Origin: Novipirellula herctigrandis
GTDB lineage: Bacteria > Planctomycetota > Planctomycetia > Pirellulales > Pirellulaceae
Direction of reading: 5' to 3'
Length of the DNA: 64,000 bases
Assembly: GCA_007859835.1 (NCBI GenBank)
Contig: SJPJ01000001.1
Coordinates: 6,041,375 to 6,105,374, forward strand
The position numbers were made by a program, and so were the translations under genes. Of this stretch, positions 28,061 to 37,017 are shown piece after piece (position 1 is the first letter of the stretch; every line of letters begins with the position of its first letter). Below the pieces are notes generated by a model that saw only the letters and a program-made list of their open reading frames with translations, ran no database searches and was not told the origin of the DNA.

Positions 28061-28087
28061 GTGTTGGGCGAAAAAAAGTGGGCCTTT

Positions 28088-28414
28088 TCAGTCAGAAAGG
28101 ACTTTCAATTGGCTTTTCAGATGACCATGCAAGACGGATTCGATGCAATCAAAAAGCCCCGAGAGACATTTGACCTTCAGTCGATAGAAGACCATTTGTC
28201 CCTGCTTTTCACTCTGGACAATACCGGCATTCTTGAGCTGAGTCAGGTGCCGAGAAACCGTTGACATATCGGTGCCGATCGCCTCGGTAAGATCACAAAC
28301 ACATACCTCGTCATGTTCGGCAAGCACATCAATGAGCTTCAACCTTGCTGGATGAGCAAGCGCTTTGAGAACATTGGCTCGACTTTCGTATTTCGCTTTT
28401 TCGTCTCGGTCCAT
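28088..28414 (-). CDS. arsR: ArsR/SmtB-family metalloid-responsive repressor
   Basis: The 108-residue winged-helix repressor has ANVLKALAHPARLKLIDVL (dimer and first helices), the metalloid-site motif EVCVCDL with Cys38 and Cys40, and the recognition helix DMSTVSRHLTQLKNAGIV. Arsenite or a trivalent organoarsenical binding to the Cys pair should release it from DNA. The gene precedes arsP on the same strand with a 77-bp gap that holds an operator-like palindrome. A third Cys lies at residue 83 (VKCLSG). No SD is visible. Confidence 0.9.
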   Translation of the reverse strand: MDRDEKAKYESRANVLKALAHPARLKLIDVLAEHDEVCVCDLTEAIGTDMSTVSRHLTQLKNAGIVQSEKQGQMVFYRLKVKCLSGLFDCIESVLHGHLKSQLKVLSD

Positions 28415-28516
28415 ACCTGTTTCATCGGCTGTTGGGTATTTGCGTGATTAACCAATTGTGCAGGAAAGGGGGAAGCCTGTCAAGGGATTAACTCGAAGAC
28501 ACTTTTCAACGCTCTG

Positions 28517-28573
28517 CCAGTCCAGCACCGAAAATCCAGTCCAGTACCGAAAATCCAGTCCAGTACCGAAAAT
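28517..28573. repeat. 19-nt tandem repeat, three copies
   Basis: The unit CCAGTCCAGTACCGAAAAT is repeated three times at 28517, 28536 and 28555, with one base different in the first copy. It lies in the 312-bp gap (28415-28726) upstream of arsR and downstream of the minus-strand membrane protein. The rest of that gap holds the arsR promoter near 28415-28470 and no recognisable gene. Confidence 0.93.
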
Positions 28574-28726
28574 CGACTTCTCTCACCCGTTTATTCTTAC
28601 GACATGATGCGATTGCGTTTCAAATTTTGGGCAATCGCGAGAGTTTCCAATCAGGCTTGCTTCCCCTGACCTTCAAAGGAAGCGAACTTAGCGGAGGAAG
28701 CTCGTATCGCGAGCAGGAAGCGTGAC

Positions 28727-29515
28727 TCAGTTTATGCCTGACGAGTCGCCGCCGATTTGGACCTTGATCGAACCTAACATTCGAGTCAATTCCCGTTCTT
28801 TGTTGCCTACAAACAAAATGTTATCGAGCACAATGGCACGCTTTTCAGTACTGGGGTGGAGAATCAGCCTTCCCGCGCCAAGCAACATGAATTCGAACAC
28901 ATCATTGATTTCTTTGTCGACTCGGAGGTTGGGAGCCGGATATCGCTTAAGATCGCTCAAAAATCCATGGTGATGAAGCAATTCGTTGTTGCGGAGTTCC
29001 CAGTAATTGAACCTCACACTGATAAACACAGCAACGTACATCAGTATCATCGCAGCGGTGATGCACACAAAGAATGTGGCATTTGCTGCCGGTCGCACTA
29101 CAAAAAATAGAGACTCGAATGTTGGCAAGGCACCAGGCTTGGCGAGTGCAAATATCCACAATCCCATGATGAACGTTGCGATGACAAAGACGAGAGTCAA
29201 TGATGTCGCACGAGGAAAGTCAAAGATGATCACAAACATGTTGGCCATCACGACGGCCAAGAAGATGCTCGTCATGACAACCGGCAGATTTTGTGTGGCC
29301 GGATCAATCGTGGTGTACCCGCCCATTGACAATACAATCGCAGCCACCGCCGCAACGATCAAAGTGGGATACATGAAGATAAACTTCGGATAAGGCACCA
29401 GCAGGATCGAGTTCGATCTTGACGCCTTTTTGGGAACATCCGCCGTCGTGGCGACCTCCTCATTAGTATCTTCAGGTTCTGTGTTTTTCGCTGTCTCGTC
29501 AGTATTCATTGTCAC
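28727..29515 (-). CDS. Four-helix membrane protein with PH-like C-terminal domain
   Basis: The 262-residue protein has an acidic cytoplasmic N-terminus (1-35), four membrane helices (about 50-70, 83-103, 107-125, 148-170) and a soluble C-terminal domain (about 175-262; FNYWELRNNELLHHHGFLSD ... ILHPSTEKRAIVLDNILFVG) with the strand pattern of bacterial PH-like domains. No catalytic motif is visible. It is flanked by arsR downstream and the symporter gene upstream, but the gaps exceed 300 bp, so it is probably transcribed alone. Function unknown. Confidence 0.7.
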   Translation of the reverse strand: MTMNTDETAKNTEPEDTNEEVATTADVPKKASRSNSILLVPYPKFIFMYPTLIVAAVAAIVLSMGGYTTIDPATQNLPVVMTSIFLAVVMANMFVIIFDFPRATSLTLVFVIATFIMGLWIFALAKPGALPTFESLFFVVRPAANATFFVCITAAMILMYVAVFISVRFNYWELRNNELLHHHGFLSDLKRYPAPNLRVDKEINDVFEFMLLGAGRLILHPSTEKRAIVLDNILFVGNKERELTRMLGSIKVQIGGDSSGIN

Positions 29516-29593
29516 TCTCGATTGTTTCCCAAAAAAATAGGTTTAACATCGCCTCTGTACCGGTAGGCACCGATCGACGGTCCAAGGGGCGCT

Positions 29594-29641
29594 GGATTCG
29601 CGAAATTTTTGATCAGCGGATTCGCGGAATTTTCGATCAGC
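29594..29641. repeat. 24-nt tandem repeat, two copies
   Basis: The unit GGATTCGCGAAATTTTTGATCAGC occurs twice in direct succession with two mismatches. It lies in the 305-bp gap 29516-29820 between two minus-strand genes. Nothing else in that gap was recognised. Confidence 0.85.
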
Positions 29642-29820
29642 CGACATCTTACCATTGTTCAAACCGCGTGAGTTGCCTGTTGCAAAGGCGGGCACAAGAT
29701 CGATGCAATTGCTGACACCAGTTGCCTGGTCAACACGCACCCCAGAACCGAAACCTAAGCCAAACCGCCAAATGTTCTATCCAAAACATCTGAAACGCCA
29801 TCCGGCAAACCAACAAGAGC

Positions 29821-31089
29821 TCAGCCTTCAGGTGCGGGGATTGGCTTTTCTGGTGAGAGCGGACTCGGCTTCGTCTTTCCGTCCAGCAGGCAACTGACGT
29901 TCACATCGCCAAGGACATTGATTGTTGTTCGACAACGGTCTAGGAACCAATCGACCGTCAGCAACAGTCCAATGTATTCAATCGGCAATCCGACCGCAGA
30001 GAACACGAGCGTCATCGTCACCAGTCCCGCTTCGGGGATTCCCGCTGCACCGACTGACGCAATGATGGAGGTCACAACGATAATTACTTGCTGAGCGACG
30101 GAGAGGTCTTGGCCAATCAATTGAGCGACAAAGAGCGCCGCCATGGCCTCGTACAGCGCCGTACCGTCATTGTTGAAATTCGCCCCGACGAGTGCACCCA
30201 TGCTGGCCGACTCTTCCTGCACGCCGACTTTTTTCGTGAGACAGGCATACGTGACCGGCATTGTGGCTGTTGAACTATCCGTGGAAAATGCCATTACCAA
30301 CGCGTCTCGCATGCCATGCAACACGTCCATTGGTCTTACCCACGAGAACAATCGGATACGCAACAGATACCACATGGTCTGCAAGAATAGTGCCAGCAGC
30401 ACTGCTAAGATAAAGGCCCCCATCGCTTTAAACGGGGCGAATCCCTCAGTGCCAACCACTTTTGCGACAATGGCGAACACGCCGATCGGTACGAGTTGAA
30501 TGATCCAGTGCAGCACAATTAGAAGGACTTCGTAGGCAACCTCGACAAAGTTCCGCACATCCTTTATCGGTTTGTCCTTGACGCTACGAAGGGCAATGCC
30601 GAAGGCAACCGCGATGAAAATCACGCCAATGATGTTTTGTTTGTCCCCCAGTGGCCCAAGGATACTCTTGGGGACATTTTGAACTAGCAGGTCAACCGGT
30701 GAGGCCCTTTCAGACTCTTCCACCGTTCTCGCCTCGGGACTTTTGAATTCCGACCAGGTTCCCGGTTTCATCAAATTGGCAACGGAGAGTCCAATGACAA
30801 TCGCCACTGTCGTGTTGAGTAGTAGGAGGCGCGCCAGTCGTCCCGCCATCTTGCCTGAAATCTCCGTCGTCATCAGAACGTGCGTGACGGCAATCAGAAT
30901 TAGCGGTGGCGCCAACGCGCCTAGCAACTGAAGAATTACCTTGCTCGGTATTTCGAAGATGAGTGCATGATCGCCAAGCAAAAGACCCGTCATGAGTCCG
31001 AGTAGCATGGCCAGTACAATGCGAACGTAGAGCGGCACAGCGTTCCAGCGGCTAAGCCATCCTTTTGATTCAGACTTGGGCGACGACAT
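29821..31089 (-). CDS. Dicarboxylate / amino acid : cation symporter (DAACS family)
   Basis: The 422-residue inner-membrane carrier belongs to the GltP/DctA family. Family motifs are present: a Ser-rich hairpin TDSSTATMPVT (about 272-282), the Na-site sequence NNDGTALYEA in place of NMDGT, the second hairpin GAAGIPEAGLV, and substrate-binding DWFLDRCRTTINVLGD. It should import glutamate, aspartate or C4-dicarboxylates with Na+ or H+. Arg in DRCRT usually favours dicarboxylate or acidic amino acids. It stands alone between gaps of about 300 bp. Confidence 0.9.
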   Translation of the reverse strand: MSSPKSESKGWLSRWNAVPLYVRIVLAMLLGLMTGLLLGDHALIFEIPSKVILQLLGALAPPLILIAVTHVLMTTEISGKMAGRLARLLLLNTTVAIVIGLSVANLMKPGTWSEFKSPEARTVEESERASPVDLLVQNVPKSILGPLGDKQNIIGVIFIAVAFGIALRSVKDKPIKDVRNFVEVAYEVLLIVLHWIIQLVPIGVFAIVAKVVGTEGFAPFKAMGAFILAVLLALFLQTMWYLLRIRLFSWVRPMDVLHGMRDALVMAFSTDSSTATMPVTYACLTKKVGVQEESASMGALVGANFNNDGTALYEAMAALFVAQLIGQDLSVAQQVIIVVTSIIASVGAAGIPEAGLVTMTLVFSAVGLPIEYIGLLLTVDWFLDRCRTTINVLGDVNVSCLLDGKTKPSPLSPEKPIPAPEG

Positions 31090-31359
31090 GGACCGTTCTC
31101 CCTTGACAAGTGAATGCGTGTTAGCGCCCTAAGAGAAAAGACGCTGTCATGGTCAAACTTGAAAAATGAGTTGCGCGCATCGTGATCGCGGAACTATCCG
31201 ACCCAAGGTAGCATGTTTTGATGGGCATCGCCCATGAATCTACAAATCCACTCATCCGATGTTTGCTGACAAAGAGCTGTCAGCATCAACGGTTCGATAT
31301 CGTCTGCCAGGTAGAGACTAACTCTTAAGTGGTTCTAACGGAGCCAAGTCGTTCATCGG

Positions 31360-32823
31360 TTAACTTGGTTCGTGGCCATCGATCCATGGGCCGGCGAGAT
31401 TCATGTACTCGGGATCCCGAAGGGTGCTACCGAAGTCGTCTGCTTTCCAACCAGGAATGTGTTGTGGCTGGGACCGATTCGCTGAAAGCTGCTCCCACTT
31501 CTTGGCCCAGCCTGGGTCTTTGTTCGAAATTTCGCGGGACTCAGGATCGATGAAGTAGACCTCGCCGTTTCGATAACTCTGAGCGCCCAGGATCACGACG
31601 GCGATCGCTGCGGCACCTAAATCGGGCGGATTGTTACACATCATCGGATTGCCTGCTTCAATCGCGTCGAGCCAATTGGCGAAGTGTGCCTTCGTCGTAT
31701 CCTCGACTGGATTGGTCGAAATGCGTTCGTCCTTGTAGTCGCGTTGATGGGTGACTTGAGGGCGTTCGGGAACGAAGTCAAAGCCATCGAATCCTTCGCC
31801 GTTGCCGAACACAAACGTGCCATAGTGTCCGCGGATCAACTGGTTGATTCGCGATTCTTGGTTACACATGGTTGCGGTGACCAAGCCTTGAGCTCCTTCG
31901 TTAAAGTCGGCTACCACGGTCGCCACATCAGGAACCTGGCGGCCGTCATACTCCAAGAAAATGCCGCCTGCACCGACGACGCGGCCCGGCAGTCGTAGGC
32001 CGGTTGCGCGTAGCATCGATGTTGTGCGATGGACGAATAGGTCGGTAAACATGCCGCTGCCGAACGGCCAAAAGCGACGCCATTGTGCATACACTTCACG
32101 ATCAAACGGCAACTCCGGTGCAAGGTCTTCTTCGATTCCCAGCCATCGATTCCAATCGATTGACTTCGGCGTCATCGATTTTTCCAGCTTGTAGTAACGC
32201 CATTGGCCAAGGTCACTGTTGCGAAAGAACTCCGTTTGGTATCCAAGCACCTTACCGAGTTTGCCTTGCTGCAATAAATCGCGTACCTCATTCCAAACAG
32301 GTAGGCTTGTCGATTGAACACCGACCTGCATTACTTTGCCGGTCTCCTTCCAAATCTTCTCCACGTTGAAAGCTTCTTCGACCGTCTTGGTCATCGGTTT
32401 TTCACAGTAAACATTCAATCCGGCGTGCAACGAATCGATGGTCTGTTTGTGATGCCAATGATCAGGTGTCCCAATGCAAACGGCATCCAAATTTGCTTTC
32501 TCGATCATCTCGTTGTAATCGACAAAGCACTTCGGGGCGGTTCCCGTTTGCTCTTCGATGTAGTCGCGAGTCTTGTCCCGTTGGTTCTTATAGACTTCCG
32601 CGACACCGACCAAGTCAATTTTGCGTCCATCGGCTCGGAGTTTACATAGAGTTCTCACGTGCGCGCCAAAACCGCGTCCACCGGGGCCGATGAAACCGAT
32701 CCGCAGTCGTTCGTTGGATCCCGAAGCGGCTTGAGCTTGTTTAGCAGAGAGACACACGAACGATGCAGCAGCTGTGGCAGTCGTGGTGGTCTTTAAAAAA
32801 TTACGGCGAGTTTCATTGGTCAT
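31360..32823 (-). CDS. Tat-secreted Gfo/Idh/MocA-family oxidoreductase
   Basis: The frame opens at 32841, but ATG 32823 places a Tat-type leader at the start (NETRRNFLKTT, followed by an Ala-rich stretch ending in AQAA). The mature protein has a Rossmann fold (LRIGFIGPGGRGFGAHV), the conserved GTPDHWHHK and YCEKPMTKTVEEA motifs with the Lys of EKP, and the C-terminal dimerisation sheet. Length is 487 residues. Such planctomycete proteins are NAD(P)-dependent sugar oxidoreductases exported with bound cofactor; the substrate is unknown. An upstream gap carries the 21-nt repeats next to csrA. Confidence 0.9.
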   Translation of the reverse strand: MTNETRRNFLKTTTTATAAASFVCLSAKQAQAASGSNERLRIGFIGPGGRGFGAHVRTLCKLRADGRKIDLVGVAEVYKNQRDKTRDYIEEQTGTAPKCFVDYNEMIEKANLDAVCIGTPDHWHHKQTIDSLHAGLNVYCEKPMTKTVEEAFNVEKIWKETGKVMQVGVQSTSLPVWNEVRDLLQQGKLGKVLGYQTEFFRNSDLGQWRYYKLEKSMTPKSIDWNRWLGIEEDLAPELPFDREVYAQWRRFWPFGSGMFTDLFVHRTTSMLRATGLRLPGRVVGAGGIFLEYDGRQVPDVATVVADFNEGAQGLVTATMCNQESRINQLIRGHYGTFVFGNGEGFDGFDFVPERPQVTHQRDYKDERISTNPVEDTTKAHFANWLDAIEAGNPMMCNNPPDLGAAAIAVVILGAQSYRNGEVYFIDPESREISNKDPGWAKKWEQLSANRSQPQHIPGWKADDFGSTLRDPEYMNLAGPWIDGHEPS

Positions 32824-33348
32824 CGAAGCGGGAACTCCCAAAAAGGGGTGGCGGGAAAATACGAGGTCTCAAAGAGTATAACAAGCGACGACTTGTTTTG
32901 CCTTCCAATGAAAAATAGGGCGTTTAGCGGCACACACCCGTAGGTGCTCACAAAATGCTCCAACGGGTTTTCCGGGCTAACGCATAACCTCGATGAACCA
33001 GCGCACCATATGCGTCATGCCAAGGGATCTATGCGTCATGCCAAGGGATCTATGCGTCATGCCAAGGGATCTATGCGTCATGCCAAGGGATCGTCGTCAG
33101 GCAATGCCATTTGTCGCCCATATCGCTTTGCATTTTTAGGAAAATGGATTGGTCACGATCCGCACACATGGTCAAAAAGGAACCACTTCGCAGGCAGGGA
33201 ATCGGTTGCTAGCAAATGCCAAGCGAAGAAAAATTCTATTAATTACCGGAGGCTTTTGCCTTCATCGAATTTTGCAGTTGCCAACGGTACGTCCATTGCG
33301 GTCTAATTAGCGTTGCGAAAAGTCACCTTAAGAGCAGGGAGTGTTGAA
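32824..33348. other. 525-bp divergent intergenic region upstream of csrA
   Basis: It separates the minus-strand oxidoreductase from csrA and holds the four-copy 21-nt repeat (33010-33093). A frame across the repeat would encode MRHAKGS repeats but lacks any other protein-like feature and I treat it as non-coding. Both promoters should lie here. Confidence 0.6.
33010..33093 (+). repeat. 21-nt tandem repeat, four copies, upstream of csrA
   Basis: The unit ATGCGTCATGCCAAGGGATCT is repeated four times without error except the last base. Each copy contains AGGGAT, a CsrA-like GGA core, in the direction of csrA, whose ATG is 256 bp downstream. Each unit could also form a small ATG/CAT hairpin, and the GATC ends are self-complementary. 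Confidence 0.95.
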
Positions 33349-33618
33349 ATGTTGATCCTTAGTCGCAAGGAGAATGAGTCGATCCATATCGGTGATGATA
33401 TCGTGGTCGTTGTCACGCGAATCGGTCGAAATCGCGTCCAAATCGGAATCGATGCGCCTCGTGAAATGCGGATTCGGCGATCGGAGTTAGCGGATGCTCC
33501 AAGCGAAACGAGTCCATCGCAATCGACTTCAAAGGGAAGTTCGGTGCCGCCGGTGCACAATGCGGTCTCCATTCAAAACGAATTGGCTGGATTATCGTTT
33601 CCTCTGGCTGAGCGGTAG
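33349..33618 (+). CDS. csrA: Carbon storage regulator CsrA
   Basis: The family start MLILSRKENESIHIG sits at ATG 33349, preceded by AGGGAG at 33336-33341; the upstream in-frame extension is not family-like. CsrA binds GGA motifs in mRNA leaders as a dimer and represses or activates translation. The conserved core (residues 1-50: DDIVVVVTRIGRNRVQIGID, APREMRIRRSEL) is intact, including the C-terminal RNA-contact Arg. The protein has an extra Ser/Pro-rich tail to 89 residues, longer than the usual 60-75. The SD itself contains GGGA, so autoregulation is possible. Confidence 0.95.
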   Translation: MLILSRKENESIHIGDDIVVVVTRIGRNRVQIGIDAPREMRIRRSELADAPSETSPSQSTSKGSSVPPVHNAVSIQNELAGLSFPLAER

Positions 33619-33730
33619 TGCTTGTGACGCGGTTGGGCTGATGTAGACTGAGTGATTCACACCTTCATTGGCATGGGATTTTGCTCTCTTGTCAGTGGAA
33701 ACCATCCCACCTCGGTCTTTCTCTACTGCC

Positions 33731-35893
33731 ATGAGCACTCGATTTTCTGCCACCAATTCCTTGTGGCATTCCCTTTCCACGCTTCCTTTGCGATTCGGAT
33801 TGCCTCTGTTAGCCCTCGGGCTTGTGTTGTGCCCTGTTGTTGTTTCAGCACAGAAACCCCTTCTGAAGATCGACAAATCATTCGATCTAACGTTGGTCAG
33901 TGCGAGTCGAGTGGAGCTACAGGTTGTTTCTTCTGGGGATGATCACGTCATAAAAATGACGACGATGGCCGACAAGGATTGGCCGGGGATTACGTATCGA
34001 CCGGATGAGCAATCACGTGACATGTCTCGATTCAGCTCGATTGCGGTCGATGTTCGCAACATTGGTGATCACGAGCTAACGTTTGCCATGCGTATCGATA
34101 GTCTTGATAGTGACGTGAAAGAGGTTGAAAACAATAGGGACTCGAAGACCGAGCAAGTCGATCTCGCACCGGGTGAAAAGCAAACCCTTCGTGTGACCCT
34201 CTCCCGCAAGATGCCGGATCGTTTAAAGGGGCGTTTGATCGGAATGCGTTCCAATCCGGTCGGTTTAAACGAAGAAGGAGGGTTGGCCGTTGATTGGATC
34301 GACCAGATCATTCTGTTTGCCTTCAAAAAGCCATACGCTCAAACGGTGGAAATATCAAACTTGCGTCTCGACGGTGAGGCGAGCGAGAAAATATGGTTTG
34401 ATGACGCAGTCGATCCTTTTCCAATGATCGATACATTTGGGCAATACATGCATGACGATTGGCCGGGTAAGACTCATTTGCAACAGGAACTGGTTCAGAA
34501 AAAGGAGCAGGAACAAAAAGACATTTCTGCGGATCCGGCGCCAACACAGTGGGATACGTTCGGTGGGTATGCGGCGGGTCCCCAGTTCGAACGGAGTGAA
34601 CATTTTCGGACGAGGAAGTATCAAGGCCGTTGGTGGTTAGTCGACCCCGAGGGGTATCTGTTTTGGTCGCATGGAATCGACTGTGTGAATTCGAACAATG
34701 CAACCACGCCGATCACCGACCGCGAGTTCTACTTTGCGGATTTACCAGCGAAAGATTCGCCACTTGCTGTTTTTTATGGCGGCGGTGATTGGGCTCCGCA
34801 CGGGTATTACGAAGGTCGTGGCCATTACAAGACATTCAACTTCACCGGTGCAAATTTGTATCGAAAGTACGGCGGTGATTGGAAAGCGATTTTTAACCGT
34901 CGTTGTCACGAGCGGCTAAGAAGTTGGGGGCTTAACACAATCGCGAACTGGTCAGATAAATCGATCTACCGAATGAATCGCACGCCCTATGTTGTCACCA
35001 GCGGAACGGGAGGACGGCGAATCGAAGGAAGTACCGGCTATTGGGGGAAATTCCCAGACCCATTTGATCCCGGTTTTGCCGAGGCAACGGCTAAACACAT
35101 GGAATACCGCCGAGAAGAAGCAAATTCGACTTGGTGCGTAGGGATATTTGTTGACAACGAATTAGCTTGGGGTGACGAGCTATCGTTGGCCATCGCGGCA
35201 CTGCAATCACCCGCGGATCAACCTGCGAAGATTGCGTTCGTGAAAGATTTGAAAGCGAAGTACTCAGAAGTCAGTTTGCTCAATGAAAAATGGGGTACCG
35301 AGTATGGCTCATGGGATGCGCTGCTAACGCAGCAAGAATCACCTGATGCGGAAAAAGCAGAGGACGATTTGCGAGCGTTTTACTCGCACGTCGCCGATGA
35401 ATACTTTCGAGTGTGTCGTGACGCGGTGAAAACGGTTGCACCCGAGACTCTTTACCTAGGTTGTCGTTTTGCGTGGGTGAACGATCGTGCTGTTCGCTCA
35501 GCGGCGAAGTTCTGTGACGTGATCGGGTTCAATTGTTACAAGTATTCGGTCGCCGATTACAAATTGCCCGATGGGGTCGACATGCCCGCAATCATTGGTG
35601 AATACCATTTCGGGGCACTCGATCGTGGGATGTTCCATACTGGACTCAAACCGGTCGAAAACCAGCAAGTTCGCGCCGAGGCCTATCGGAGTTACCTAAC
35701 CGGAGCATTGAAGAACCCAATGTGGGTCGGTGCCCATTGGTTCCAATACGGTGACCAAGCGACGACTGGACGTGGCGACGGAGAGAACTACCAAATTGGC
35801 TTCGTGGATATCACTGATACGCCCTACCTCGAAACGATCGAAGCATCTCGCGAAATCGGAAAGTCGATGTATTTGTTGAGGTTGCAGAAGTAG
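33731..35893 (+). CDS. Secreted agarase-like glycoside hydrolase (GH50-like, clan GH-A)
   Basis: An in-frame ATG at 33668 lies upstream, but ATG 33731 (720 residues) puts the signal peptide (LPLRFGLPLLALGLVLCPVVVSA) in a usual place. The N-terminal ~210 residues form a beta-sandwich like a carbohydrate-binding domain. A TIM-barrel follows with GRWWLVDPEGYLFWSHGID, acid/base Glu477 in FVDNELAWGD and nucleophile Glu624 in AIIGEYHFGALDRG. These motifs recall planctomycete proteins annotated as beta-agarases. It probably acts on agar or a related algal galactan. GH42 or GH86 membership cannot be excluded. It starts 112 bp after csrA. Confidence 0.78.
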   Translation: MSTRFSATNSLWHSLSTLPLRFGLPLLALGLVLCPVVVSAQKPLLKIDKSFDLTLVSASRVELQVVSSGDDHVIKMTTMADKDWPGITYRPDEQSRDMSRFSSIAVDVRNIGDHELTFAMRIDSLDSDVKEVENNRDSKTEQVDLAPGEKQTLRVTLSRKMPDRLKGRLIGMRSNPVGLNEEGGLAVDWIDQIILFAFKKPYAQTVEISNLRLDGEASEKIWFDDAVDPFPMIDTFGQYMHDDWPGKTHLQQELVQKKEQEQKDISADPAPTQWDTFGGYAAGPQFERSEHFRTRKYQGRWWLVDPEGYLFWSHGIDCVNSNNATTPITDREFYFADLPAKDSPLAVFYGGGDWAPHGYYEGRGHYKTFNFTGANLYRKYGGDWKAIFNRRCHERLRSWGLNTIANWSDKSIYRMNRTPYVVTSGTGGRRIEGSTGYWGKFPDPFDPGFAEATAKHMEYRREEANSTWCVGIFVDNELAWGDELSLAIAALQSPADQPAKIAFVKDLKAKYSEVSLLNEKWGTEYGSWDALLTQQESPDAEKAEDDLRAFYSHVADEYFRVCRDAVKTVAPETLYLGCRFAWVNDRAVRSAAKFCDVIGFNCYKYSVADYKLPDGVDMPAIIGEYHFGALDRGMFHTGLKPVENQQVRAEAYRSYLTGALKNPMWVGAHWFQYGDQATTGRGDGENYQIGFVDITDTPYLETIEASREIGKSMYLLRLQK

Positions 35894-35974
35894 TTTGCCG
35901 CGATCTCAACCTGACCGAAGAGCCGTTCTTGTGGCTCCTCGGTGGATAGCGAACGTTCCCATACCCGATTCGGT

Positions 35975-36643
35975 TCAACGGCGGTTGCCCGTCAAAATGA
36001 ACACGTAGTAGGCGAGCGTAAGGATCGACTGCAGCGTCGCGGCGACGTAGGTCAACGCGGCTGCGTTCAAGACGGATGCGACGTAGTGCTCTTCATTGCC
36101 TGAGATGATTCCTTGGCCAACAAGCTCTTCCCGTGCTCGAGAACTTGCGTTGAATTCCACTGGCAAGTTAATGACTTGGAAGAATACCACTGCTGAGAAC
36201 AGAATCACACCGAGCCATGCTAACGCAGGCATGTGAAGCATCATTCCGCCGAATAGCATCCACATCCCTGCACCGGAGCCAAAGTTGGCGGCTGGAACGG
36301 CAATGTTGCGAACCACCAACGGCGCGTATTGATGAGCGTCTTGGAACGCATGGCCCGCTTCATGGCAGGCAACACCAACCGCTGCCATGCTGCGGCCGTT
36401 ATAGACATCACTACTGAGTCGGAGCACTTTCGCACGGGGGTCGTAGTGGTCACTCAGCATGCCGTTGATTTGTTCAATCCCGACCGATTCAAGCCCTCCA
36501 TTGTCGAGCATGGTGCGTGCAGCCTGGAATCCTGACATGCGGGACGGCACTTTGCTCATTTTGGTGAACGCCGATTTGACCCTCCACTGGGCGTAAAGAC
36601 CCAGCAAGAATGGTGGGATCACGAACAGGAAATATAGCATCAT
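35975..36643 (-). CDS. Membrane zinc metallopeptidase, YugP family
   Basis: The frame opens at 36883, but the family begins MMLYFLFVIPPFLLGLYAQW at ATG 36643, giving 222 residues, the normal size. The zinc motif HEAGHAFQDA is intact, flanked by DVYNGRSMAAVGVACHEAG. Membrane helices are at about residues 1-17, 115-155 and 195-215, so the active site is near the inner-membrane surface. The closing sequence ALTYVAATLQSILTLAYYV is typical. Substrates of this family are not established. It is divergent from the DUF423 gene. Confidence 0.88.
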   Translation of the reverse strand: MMLYFLFVIPPFLLGLYAQWRVKSAFTKMSKVPSRMSGFQAARTMLDNGGLESVGIEQINGMLSDHYDPRAKVLRLSSDVYNGRSMAAVGVACHEAGHAFQDAHQYAPLVVRNIAVPAANFGSGAGMWMLFGGMMLHMPALAWLGVILFSAVVFFQVINLPVEFNASSRAREELVGQGIISGNEEHYVASVLNAAALTYVAATLQSILTLAYYVFILTGNRR

Positions 36644-37017
36644 GGTTGGGAAACCCTTCAAACGGTTGCGTTTTAGTCGTGTTTCTACGAAATCAGCCTT
36701 CAATGGCCCGTCAAAATGACAGTCCAAAACAGGCAACACTAGAGGGTACGCAACTATGGGGCCGTTCGTTTTCGAAGCAGGCGGGAAACAGGTGCGTCCT
36801 TGTTTGCCAGCTAAGATCAGGTGGGGATCGATTTGTGAGCAATGAAAGTGGCATTCGCCATCTCGCGTGCCAAGTATGCCCACTTTTCAGGCAATTTCGG
36901 AATGCTTGAATTACCTCTATGCTTGCATTCCAATGCAAACGCGTTTGTCGAATTGTTCTCAATACGGGAACTCTGCGGCAAGTTAAAACAGAGCAACAAG
37001 ATCGGGCATCTAAATCC
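36644..37017. other. 374-bp divergent intergenic region
   Basis: It lies between the YugP-family gene and the DUF423 gene, which face away from each other. Open frames extend into it on both strands but lack domains. Promoters for both genes are expected; none was recognised. Confidence 0.55.

Noticed and set aside
32944-33306. Plus-strand frame with four MRHAKGS repeats
   Set aside because: The peptide repeat is just the 21-nt DNA repeat read in frame. It has no domain, signal peptide or start context.
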